5,018 nucleotides of DNA from NCBI GenBank assembly GCA_031276055.1, contig JAISNW010000069.1:1-5018 (forward strand). The letters run 5' to 3'. The stretch is from Deferribacteraceae bacterium (GTDB lineage Bacteria > Chrysiogenota > Deferribacteres > Deferribacterales > JAISNW01). The position numbers were made by a program, and so were the translations under genes. Each line of letters opens with the position of its first letter. Position 1 is the stretch's first letter. Shown one piece after another: positions 1 through 5,018 of this stretch. The notes under the pieces are model-generated. The model was not told the origin of the DNA. It did not search any database and saw only the letters and a list, made by a program, of their open reading frames with translations.

Positions 1-243
1 TTTAATCCTAGAAAAATCTGTAACCCACCAGCCTTCCGACGGGTGACTCTTATCATAGTGAACGTAGATTAGCTCGCTCTTGCCGCAAGCATCCACCAAT
101 TTTGCCAACTTCCCCACCGAGAAGAAATCGATGCAGGTGCTGCCGCCCCTCGGGCGGTTCGCACTAAGGTCATAATCCACAAATAGCGGGTAATAATCAA
201 TATGCGGCAGATCTACCCGCTCATGATATTTAACTATCGGCAT
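1..243 (-). CDS. Unidentified protein, N-terminal 81 residues (gene runs off the left edge)
   Basis: The reading frame is open from an ATG at 243-241 to the window edge with no stop, giving 81 codons. The start is supported by a perfect GGAGG at 255-251, 7 nt upstream of the ATG. The gene overlaps the last 14 nt of nusB in another frame, so it is probably the next gene of the same operon and translated by coupling. The visible protein is soluble-looking: no signal peptide and no hydrophobic segment long enough to cross a membrane. It is rich in aromatics (about 12 of 81, including a Trp-Trp pair at 72-73) and contains an Arg-Pro-Arg-Gly-Gly-Ser stretch at 30-35. I do not recognise the family and give no function. 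That it is a real gene is well supported by the ribosome binding site, the overlap and the uninterrupted frame. Confidence 0.72.
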   Translation of the reverse strand, partial: MPIVKYHERVDLPHIDYYPLFVDYDLSANRPRGGSTCIDFFSVGKLAKLVDACGKSELIYVHYDKSHPSEGWWVTDFSRIK

Positions 244-676
244 CTTTACACCTCCGACCAAAATTGCTTGTGCGCACCCTATCAAGCAGACCGTTTACAA
301 AAACTGCACTCTTTTCATCATCAAAAGCGCAGGCTAGATTCACATAATCTGTTAAAATCGCAAAATGCGGGGTATCGGTTTCAAAAAATTCATAGACTGC
401 CAGTCTAAAGATATTTTTCACTGTGCAGCTAAGCCTATCAAAGCTCCAATCTTCTTTTAAGAATTCAGCAATAATAGGATCGCTTTCGCTTATCTTAGCA
501 TAAGCCCCCAAAAAAAGCTCCTTTGCATATGTAAAAGCGCTAGCTTCTTCTTCAATCTCATCTTGGAAGATAAGCCAAAAGGCATCTAAAACAGCAGTAG
601 GCTCATCCCCTGTTATATCAGCCTGATACATCAACTGAACCGCCATCTGGCGTGCTTTACTGCGAAGAGAGTGCAT
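230..676 (-). CDS. nusB: Transcription antitermination factor NusB
   Basis: NusB binds boxA RNA together with NusE (ribosomal protein S10) and supports processive antitermination of rRNA operons. The 148-residue product is the usual family length. It shows the N-terminal arginine-rich signature (RSKARQMAVQLMYQAD, residues 5-20), the central W77 followed by a helix ending in RLAVYE at 91-96, and the C-terminal FVNGLLD at 126-132, all in family order. The segment before that, ILTDYVNLA at 107-115, departs from the common I-N-E-x-V-E-L-A form, which is a mild divergence. The start lies 6 nt after the ribH stop with no clear Shine-Dalgarno, so translation is probably coupled to ribH. The last 14 nt overlap the next gene. 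nusB following ribH is a common bacterial arrangement, which supports the call. Confidence 0.95.
   Translation of the reverse strand: MHSLRSKARQMAVQLMYQADITGDEPTAVLDAFWLIFQDEIEEEASAFTYAKELFLGAYAKISESDPIIAEFLKEDWSFDRLSCTVKNIFRLAVYEFFETDTPHFAILTDYVNLACAFDDEKSAVFVNGLLDRVRTSNFGRRCKDADS
251..255 (-). promoter_or_regulatory. Shine-Dalgarno (GGAGG) inside the 3' end of nusB
   Basis: GGAGG lies on the minus strand within the last codons of nusB and ends 7 nt before the ATG at 243. It is among the strongest ribosome binding sites in the window. It fixes the start of the downstream partial gene and argues that this overlapping frame is translated. Confidence 0.7.
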
Positions 677-682
677 TTACGT

Positions 683-1144
683 TTACTTTAATAAGTTTAC
701 CATCTCTATAGCAGATAGGGCGGCTGACTCCCCCCTATTCCCGCTTTTAGAACCTGCCCGTTCAAGGGCTTGCTCTATACTGTCTGTTGTGAGGATGCCG
801 AATATAACAGGTATCCCTGTTTCAAGGGATATCTGCGCAACCCCCTTAGCCACCTCGTTTGCAACAAAATCAAAGTGCGGGGTGCTGCCTCGTATAACCG
901 CACCAAGAGCGAGCAGCGCATCATATTTTTTTGAGAGGGCTGCTTGTTTGCACACCAGCGGTATCTCAAAAGCACCGGGGACTTTATATACTGTAATATC
1001 CTCTATAGACGCACCATGCCTGATAAAAGCATCAACAGCCCCTTCCACCAAATTTTTTGTGATAAGGTTGTTGAACCTCGAGGAGACGATGGCAAACTTT
1101 CTCCCCTTTGCATCAAAGTTCCCTTCAACTATATTGTATTTCAT
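683..1144 (-). CDS. ribH: 6,7-dimethyl-8-ribityllumazine synthase (riboflavin synthase beta chain)
   Basis: RibH condenses 5-amino-6-ribitylamino-uracil with 3,4-dihydroxy-2-butanone 4-phosphate to give 6,7-dimethyl-8-ribityllumazine, the penultimate riboflavin step. At 153 residues the length is typical. Signature segments appear in order: SSRFN (21-25) with substrate-stacking F24; VPGAFEIP (55-62) with E60; [17 protein letters not shown] (81-97) holding the phosphate-binding loop and H90, equivalent to Bacillus His88; and [17 protein letters not shown] (115-131) with R129, equivalent to Bacillus Arg127. The expected catalytic residues are therefore present. Family members assemble as pentamers or 60-mer capsids; the sequence alone does not say which here. 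The ATG lies 1 nt after the ribBA stop. A G-rich Shine-Dalgarno (GAGGGGG, about 1151-1157) sits 6 nt upstream, inside the end of ribBA. Confidence 0.97.
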   Translation of the reverse strand: MKYNIVEGNFDAKGRKFAIVSSRFNNLITKNLVEGAVDAFIRHGASIEDITVYKVPGAFEIPLVCKQAALSKKYDALLALGAVIRGSTPHFDFVANEVAKGVAQISLETGIPVIFGILTTDSIEQALERAGSKSGNRGESAALSAIEMVNLLK

Positions 1145-1145
1145 C

Positions 1146-2372
1146 TTATTCCCCCTCTTTTGAGAGCATGAGGGTATGCCCCATCTTCTCCTGCTTTGTA
1201 TACATATATGAAAAGTTATCTCTAGTTATCCCTGTAATTAGAGGCAAGCTCTCTATCACAGAGAGCCCATAGCCCGACAAGGCGCTTATCTTAACAGGGT
1301 TATTGGTTAGAAGGCGCATCTTTTTTACCCCAAGTTTCGCGAGAACCTGAGCTCCAAAGCCGTAATCGCGCAGATCATCCTTAAAGCCCAGCTTTTTATT
1401 TGCCTCTACCGTATCATACCCCTCTTCTTGAAGTTTATAAGCCTTTATCTTGTTTACAAGCCCTATTCCGCGCCCCTCTTGAGAGAGGTATAGGATAACT
1501 CCGCGCCCAGCCTCTTCTACCATGCGCATAGCGGTATGAAGCTGCGCGCCGCAATCGCAGCGTTTAGAGCCGAATACCTCGCCTGTTATGCAGGCGGAGT
1601 GGACGCGCACAAGCACAGGCTCTCCGTCCGCAACATCCCCTTTCACTAGGGCGACAGCCTCTTGATCATCGGCTATGCTGTGAAAAGCCAGTATCCTGAA
1701 CTCTCCATCATAGGTGGGTAGAGACGCCGACGCTGCTTCTTCGGCTATCGGATCATTTTTTAGGCGGTATGCTATAAGATCGGCGATAGTGAGGATGCGC
1801 AGTTCAAACTTTTTTGCAAACTCTTCTAATTGCGGCATACGCGCCATTGTGCCGTCATCGTTCATTACCTCGCATATGACGCCCGCAGGGTTAAGCCCTG
1901 CTAGGCGCGCTAAATCCACAGAGCCTTCGGTCTGCCCTGCACGTATTAAAACCCCGCCCCGTCTAGCGCGGATGGGGAATATATGCCCTGGTATAGCTAG
2001 ATCATCCGCCCCTTTTGACGGATCTACCGCCACCTTTATCGTTTGAGCGCGATCCGCCGCAGATATTCCCGTAGTCACTCCGTCTTTGGCTTCTATGGAG
2101 AGGGTAAACGCTGTTCCATAACGGCTCTTATTGGCTTCTTCGCTCATCATAAGGGGGAGTTTAAGCTCATTGCAGCGTTCAGAGGTAAGGGTAAGGCATA
2201 TCAAACCTCTAGCGTATTTCGCCATAAAATTAATAGCATCAGGGGTTATAAACTCCGCTGCTATGGTGAGGTCGCCTTCATTCTCCCTATCTTCATCATC
2301 AACTAAGATGATCATCTTCCCCTTTTTTATCTCTTCAATGGCTTCTTCAACAGTCGCCCTGTATTTGCTCAT
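1146..2372 (-). CDS. ribBA: Bifunctional 3,4-dihydroxy-2-butanone 4-phosphate synthase / GTP cyclohydrolase II
   Basis: This is a 408-residue RibB-RibA fusion of usual length. It supplies both riboflavin precursors, from ribulose 5-phosphate and GTP. The RibB domain (about 5-203) has the acidic metal and substrate loop [10 protein letters not shown] (25-34), ARGLIC (54-59), PGHIFP (128-133) and [12 protein letters not shown] (167-178). Its RxGHTE motif, however, reads RAGQTE (144-149), with Gln147 at the position of E. coli His153, a metal-ligand position. From memory the Gln form also occurs in RibBA proteins of other lineages, so loss of activity should not be assumed. The RibA domain (about 224-403) has the zinc cysteines C261, C272 and C274, [15 protein letters not shown] (298-312) with Y312, D333 and R335 (equivalents of E. 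coli Asp126 and Arg128) and LTNNP (355-359). The RibA side therefore looks active. The start ATG overlaps the ribE stop as ATGA, indicating translational coupling. Confidence 0.96.
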   Translation of the reverse strand: MSKYRATVEEAIEEIKKGKMIILVDDEDRENEGDLTIAAEFITPDAINFMAKYARGLICLTLTSERCNELKLPLMMSEEANKSRYGTAFTLSIEAKDGVTTGISAADRAQTIKVAVDPSKGADDLAIPGHIFPIRARRGGVLIRAGQTEGSVDLARLAGLNPAGVICEVMNDDGTMARMPQLEEFAKKFELRILTIADLIAYRLKNDPIAEEAASASLPTYDGEFRILAFHSIADDQEAVALVKGDVADGEPVLVRVHSACITGEVFGSKRCDCGAQLHTAMRMVEEAGRGVILYLSQEGRGIGLVNKIKAYKLQEEGYDTVEANKKLGFKDDLRDYGFGAQVLAKLGVKKMRLLTNNPVKISALSGYGLSVIESLPLITGITRDNFSYMYTKQEKMGHTLMLSKEGE

Positions 2373-2986
2373 CCTTTCAGCTCCGACAATAGGTTTAATA
2401 TATTTTTTTCGCTCTCTCCAACGCTTGCAAGGCGGCAGATATAGCGCGCTATAATATCGACTTCTATATTTACAAGATCGCCCGCGCGGATGTTTGATAG
2501 GTTCGTCGCCTCTCTTGTATGCGGGATAACCGCCGCCGAAAAGGAATCTTCAGTGAGAGCGGATACTGTAAGGCTTACCCCGTCAACAGCTATAGAACCT
2601 TTTTCGGCAATATATTTGCGGATGCCGCTCGGGGCGGCTATAGTGAGAATCCCATCTTTAGAGAAATAAACCACCTTTGCCGCCGCATCCACATGCCCTT
2701 GCACAATATGCCCGCCTAGACGGGTCGATAAGGTTAGAGCCCTCTCTATATTTACCTTTGCGCCGACTTTTAATATCTTAAATGTTGAACGTTGAAAGGT
2801 TTCAGCGGAGATAAACGCATCAAAGTGTGAGGGAGAATATGATGCGACTGTAAGACAAACCCCATTAACTGCTATAGAATCTCCAATGGACAAGCCGCTC
2901 GTCGCCTTGCTTGCACCTATACAAACAGCCCCTGACGGCGAAAGTTTTCTGATAACTCCCAACTCTTCAATAATACCTGTAAACAT
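2369..2986 (-). CDS. ribE: Riboflavin synthase, alpha subunit
   Basis: Riboflavin synthase dismutates two molecules of 6,7-dimethyl-8-ribityllumazine into riboflavin and a ribitylamino-pyrimidine that returns to RibH. The 205-residue protein has the two tandem lumazine-binding barrels of the family. Repeat 1 runs from MFTGIIE (1-7) through AVNGVCLTV (39-47) to VNIERAL (78-84). Repeat 2 starts at the inter-repeat motif RLGGHIVQGHVD (89-100) and continues with KGSIAVDGVSLTV (129-141), IPHTREATNL (154-163) and VNIEVDIIARYI (172-183). A short C-terminal helix follows, used for trimerisation in known structures. Starting at MFTGI is typical of the family and fixes the start. It is the first rib gene here; its stop overlaps the ribBA start by 4 nt (ATGA). 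An AGAGG abuts the ATG with no spacer, which is too close for a normal Shine-Dalgarno and fits the near-leaderless promoter upstream. In some nomenclatures this gene is ribC. Confidence 0.97.
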   Translation of the reverse strand: MFTGIIEELGVIRKLSPSGAVCIGASKATSGLSIGDSIAVNGVCLTVASYSPSHFDAFISAETFQRSTFKILKVGAKVNIERALTLSTRLGGHIVQGHVDAAAKVVYFSKDGILTIAAPSGIRKYIAEKGSIAVDGVSLTVSALTEDSFSAAVIPHTREATNLSNIRAGDLVNIEVDIIARYICRLASVGESEKNILNLLSELKG

Positions 2987-2992
2987 CCTCTA

Positions 2993-3021
2993 TGTATAGC
3001 ATACCAATTTAGAGTTATCAA
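2993..3021 (-). promoter_or_regulatory. Predicted sigma-70 promoter of the rib operon
   Basis: On the minus strand a -35 TTGATA (3021-3016) is separated by 17 nt from a -10 TATACA (2998-2993). A TG (3001-3000) one base before the -10 gives an extended -10. Only 6 nt lie between the -10 and the ribE ATG, so initiation about 7 nt downstream would start at or next to the A of the start codon, giving a leaderless or almost leaderless mRNA. The whole intergenic stretch is 77 nt, too short for an FMN riboswitch, and no such element is seen. Transcription could also enter from rqcH, since no terminator with a T-tract separates them. Confidence 0.55.
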
Positions 3022-3063
3022 GGTTAAATGCCGACTGTTAGAGAGCGTTTCTCAGCTAATGCC

Positions 3064-4635
3064 CTACGCCTTTTTTATCATCGTAATGGCGGCGGCGTCT
3101 GCTTGCGGCGGGACGTTCACCGTTTTATAGTTGGTGTAGGTGACATACCCAGGGGGGCTTGCGGGCGGTTTTTTCACATATCGGCGCAAGGCGTAATCAA
3201 CTTCCACGCTCTTTTCCCCGCTATGCTTGCTGAAATGGGCTACTAACCCTGCTGCATAGATGATTAGCTCCTCACTGGCCTTTCCCCCTGCTGTGCGTAT
3301 TATAGCGTGGGCTGACGGTATATTATGAGCGTGCAGCCAGATGTCGCTCGGTTTTGCAAAACGAAAAACCAGCCTATAGTTAGCTGCACTGTTTTTGCCT
3401 ATATAAATATCGGCATCGGCATATTTAACGCGGATAAATTCCTTCTGAGATACGGCGTTTACAGCGCCTCTATCTCTATTTATAAGTTGAAAGAGCTCTT
3501 TTAGATCTGCTGTGGAGGCGCTTTCAATAAAGCTCAACTGTTCTCTGGCAGACATAATCAGTTGTTCAATATCTGCTAAACGTCTTTGTAAGTGCGGGAT
3601 CGAACGTCTTAACTTGCCCGCCTTCTTAAAGAGCCGCTGCATATATTTTAGCGGCGCTTCCTCTGAATCATAGCGATACTCTTTTATCTCTTCGCCGACT
3701 GGAGAGTAGTGGATTAGCTTATACACCCCCTGCCCGTTTATATTATGGATATTCCCTTTAATAAGCTCCGCTTCCTCCTGAACTTTCTGCCAACCCTCTG
3801 CAATGGATAGTTCAAGCATTATCTTTTTCATAGCGCTCTCATAATGCTGCGCTCCTTTCATATAGAAGTTCTTCAGCTTTTCAGATATATGGCTTTCACT
3901 CCCTGGTTCTCTATCTTTTGCCCTTAAAGTAAGTTCATCAAAGCCGATCTCTTCAAACGAGAAGGCGGCATCTTGAAAGGGGAATATCCTTTTTGCACTA
4001 TCACGGTAAAAAGCGCTGCTCTCCAGCTCTCTATTCAGATATTCAAGAGCTTTATCAAAACCGATGCTCAAAGATAGGTTGTCGGCAATCTTGGCGGTGG
4101 GCGGGTAAAAACCGATATATTCTAAAAAAGAGATATTAGCGCTCGGAGCGGGTTTACTTAAAGAGTATATCTTGTTGAGTTTAGGGGGGGTATAAATCTT
4201 GCCCACCCCAATATCTCTATTGGAATCTATACTCTTTACCGTGAGGTTAAAGAGGATCATCCCTTCAGCGTTCAAGACAAAGGCGTTGGCATGTTTCCCC
4301 ATAGGCTCTAAAACTATAGTGAAATTCTCTAACTTTCCGCTCGGTTTTCTCTTACTAAGTCGGATATAACCTAAACTGTCATAACTTCTCCCATCTACAA
4401 CGTCTACAATTGAGCCTGTTAGAGCTTTCAATGCGCCATCCGCCTTCCCGATGGCTGCGGATGCTTTTATTAGAGCAGGTTCAGCCGCGGCGGAAAAAGC
4501 GATGACATCCGCCCGCCCCCCTTTATAGAGGGAAAGGTATAAGGCGCTGCCTTGCGCTGATAGGCGGTTCAGAGCTGCACCTTTATATCTAGTATTTAAT
4601 AACCTTAAAATTTTATGAAATGTCAAACCATCCAT
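3064..4635 (-). CDS. rqcH: RqcH/NFACT-family ribosome quality-control protein
   Basis: RqcH binds 50S subunits carrying stalled peptidyl-tRNA and recruits tRNA-Ala to add C-terminal alanine tails that mark the peptide for degradation. Older annotations call the family fibronectin-binding proteins. The product is 523 residues, somewhat shorter than Bacillus RqcH (about 570). NFACT-N (about 1-150) has the family MDG start and MGKHANAFVLN (112-122). A probable helix-hairpin-helix region follows (about 175-215). Coiled-coil arms lie at about 245-300 (including ELIKGNI) and 325-372. NFACT-R (about 400-510) is well conserved: DIYIGKN (409-414), DIWLHAHNIPSAH (431-443), VDY (479-481), YVKKP (486-490) and PGYVTY. 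The Asp-Arg motif of NFACT-N appears as Asp86-Ser87, and the usual F-x-M-x-LRK segment before it is not recognisable. The start is chosen because MDG is the family N-terminus; a weak AAAGG lies 10 nt upstream. Family assignment is firm, but tailing activity is uncertain. Confidence 0.88.
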   Translation of the reverse strand: MDGLTFHKILRLLNTRYKGAALNRLSAQGSALYLSLYKGGRADVIAFSAAAEPALIKASAAIGKADGALKALTGSIVDVVDGRSYDSLGYIRLSKRKPSGKLENFTIVLEPMGKHANAFVLNAEGMILFNLTVKSIDSNRDIGVGKIYTPPKLNKIYSLSKPAPSANISFLEYIGFYPPTAKIADNLSLSIGFDKALEYLNRELESSAFYRDSAKRIFPFQDAAFSFEEIGFDELTLRAKDREPGSESHISEKLKNFYMKGAQHYESAMKKIMLELSIAEGWQKVQEEAELIKGNIHNINGQGVYKLIHYSPVGEEIKEYRYDSEEAPLKYMQRLFKKAGKLRRSIPHLQRRLADIEQLIMSAREQLSFIESASTADLKELFQLINRDRGAVNAVSQKEFIRVKYADADIYIGKNSAANYRLVFRFAKPSDIWLHAHNIPSAHAIIRTAGGKASEELIIYAAGLVAHFSKHSGEKSVEVDYALRRYVKKPPASPPGYVTYTNYKTVNVPPQADAAAITMIKKA

Positions 4636-4654
4636 GGATTATCAGCCTTTGATT

Positions 4655-4683
4655 ACTATAATTGCATAGAGCAATTTCGTCAA
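4655..4683 (-). promoter_or_regulatory. Predicted sigma-70 promoter of rqcH
   Basis: On the minus strand a -35 TTGACG (4683-4678) is followed by a 17-nt spacer and a -10 TATAGT (4660-4655). Each hexamer matches consensus at 5 of 6 positions with ideal spacing, the best promoter match I found here. The predicted start is near 4648, leaving a leader of only about 12 nt before the rqcH ATG at 4635, with an AAAGG at its beginning. Confidence 0.6.
4660..4676. repeat. Short inverted repeat in the rqcH promoter spacer
   Basis: AATTGC (4660-4665) and GCAATT (4671-4676) form a perfect 6-bp inverted repeat around a 5-nt centre. It lies almost exactly over the 17-nt spacer of the predicted rqcH promoter. 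That position would suit an operator, but a 6-bp AT-rich palindrome can occur by chance. Confidence 0.25.
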
Positions 4684-4696
4684 CGGCTAATACAAG

Positions 4697-4725
4697 TCGA
4701 CAAAAAATCATAAAAATAATATAGC
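4697..4725 (+). promoter_or_regulatory. Candidate sigma-70 promoter of truB
   Basis: TCGACA (4697-4702) and TATAGC (4720-4725) are separated by 17 nt on the plus strand, matching consensus at 5 and 4 of 6 positions. The predicted start near 4732 would give a leader of about 44 nt containing the truB Shine-Dalgarno. Its -35 lies 13 bp from the -35 of the divergent rqcH promoter. The AT-rich surroundings make chance matches likely, so this is tentative. Confidence 0.35.
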
Positions 4726-4775
4726 GCTGCAGAATAAAATACTGTATAGGTGCATGGTAATTAGGAGTTAAACAG

Positions 4776-5018
4776 ATGAAAGAAAAGGGCGCTTTGAATG
4801 GGGTGGTAAATCTTTTTAAGGAGAAAGGGATCACCTCTTTTCAAGCTGCATCCCGCCTAAGAAAACTCTTCAATGTTGATAAGTGCGGGCATACGGGCAC
4901 GCTTGATCCTCTAGCAGAAGGGGTGCTGCCTATCTGCATCGGTTTTGCCACCCGCTTTGCTGAGCAGATTTCGGGCGGAGTAAAGCAATATTCAGCAACC
5001 TTTAGACTAGGGACGAGT
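4776..5018 (+). CDS. truB: tRNA pseudouridine(55) synthase TruB, N-terminal 81 residues (gene runs off the right edge)
   Basis: TruB isomerises uridine 55 in the T-loop of most elongator tRNAs to pseudouridine and also acts as a tRNA-folding chaperone. The frame is open from the ATG at 4776 to the window edge. The start is supported by AGGAG at 4763-4767, 8 nt upstream. Visible family features are the N-terminal GVVNLFKEKGITSF (9-22), typical of the strand and loop that open TruB proteins; the catalytic motif GHTGTLDPLAEGVLP (38-52) with nucleophile D44; ICIGFATR (53-60); and KQYSATFRLGT (70-80). The rest of the catalytic domain and any PUA domain lie beyond the edge. It diverges from rqcH. 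truB commonly sits downstream of rbfA, but here it appears to begin its own transcription unit, as no gene precedes it on the same strand in this window. Confidence 0.96.
   Translation, partial: MKEKGALNGVVNLFKEKGITSFQAASRLRKLFNVDKCGHTGTLDPLAEGVLPICIGFATRFAEQISGGVKQYSATFRLGTS

Noticed and set aside
789..1163. 124-codon plus-strand open frame opposite ribH
   Set aside because: It mirrors the strongly conserved ribH gene on the other strand, with no independent support such as a good ribosome binding site or family resemblance.
1714..2046. 110-codon plus-strand open frame within ribBA
   Set aside because: It lies entirely antisense to the conserved RibB and early RibA coding region and has no recognisable domain; it is a shadow of ribBA.
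3038..3059. Imperfect stem-loop just after the rqcH stop, considered as a transcription terminator
   Set aside because: The stem is short and bulged (GAGA/TCTC plus TTA/TAA) and no T-run follows on the minus strand, so it lacks the marks of an intrinsic terminator.
2987..3063. FMN riboswitch upstream of the rib operon
   Set aside because: The 77-nt gap is too short for the element and none of its conserved G-rich segments are present; the promoter also leaves no leader to carry it.
4657..4662. Perfect TATAAT on the plus strand, considered as the truB -10
   Set aside because: The region 15-19 nt upstream has no -35 match and there is no TG for an extended -10. It is largely the reverse face of the rqcH -10 and lies over 110 nt from the truB start.
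4613..4834. 73-codon minus-strand open frame spanning the rqcH/truB intergenic region
   Set aside because: It overlaps the start of truB antisense and the start of rqcH out of frame, and covers the predicted promoters. It is probably a chance frame in AT-rich DNA.

Overview
The window reads as an ordinary bacterial chromosome segment of moderate GC. It is tightly packed and nearly all on the minus strand. Six genes run leftward: rqcH (NFACT family), ribE, ribBA, ribH, nusB, and an unidentified gene cut by the left edge. One gene, truB, diverges rightward and is cut by the right edge. The ribE-ribBA-ribH-nusB order, a fused RibBA and an RqcH homologue would fit a diderm lineage such as the deltaproteobacterial, Nitrospirota or Deferribacterota assemblage. 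That placement is from gene order and recalled protein resemblance only and is weak.

Region 1-243 (minus) holds the first 81 codons of an unknown protein; its start overlaps the 3' end of nusB and it has a strong Shine-Dalgarno. Region 230-2986 (minus) is a riboflavin cluster. RibBA makes both precursors (dihydroxybutanone phosphate from ribulose 5-phosphate, and the first pyrimidine intermediate from GTP). RibH joins the dihydroxybutanone phosphate to the pyrimidine, and RibE dismutates the resulting lumazine to riboflavin. NusB, the transcription antitermination factor, rides at the end. Junctions are ATGA-overlapping (ribE/ribBA), 1 nt (ribBA/ribH) and 6 nt (ribH/nusB), so these genes are almost certainly co-transcribed. 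ribD, often the first gene of such clusters, is absent.

Region 2987-3063 carries a sigma-70-like promoter placed so close to ribE that the transcript would be leaderless or nearly so; there is no room for an FMN riboswitch. Region 3064-4635 (minus) encodes a 523-residue RqcH/NFACT protein, a ribosome-associated quality-control factor. Its C-terminal NFACT-R domain is well conserved, but the N-terminal Asp-Arg motif reads Asp-Ser. Region 4636-4775 is a divergent promoter region: a good promoter for rqcH, a weaker candidate for truB, and a small inverted repeat. Region 4776-5018 (plus) is the N-terminal third or so of TruB, the tRNA pseudouridine-55 synthase.

I see no mobile element, CRISPR array, tRNA or rRNA, and no clearly new multi-gene system. 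The points most worth a second look are the altered RqcH motif, Gln147 at a usual metal-ligand His position in the RibB domain, the near-leaderless ribE promoter, and the unidentified gene overlapping nusB.
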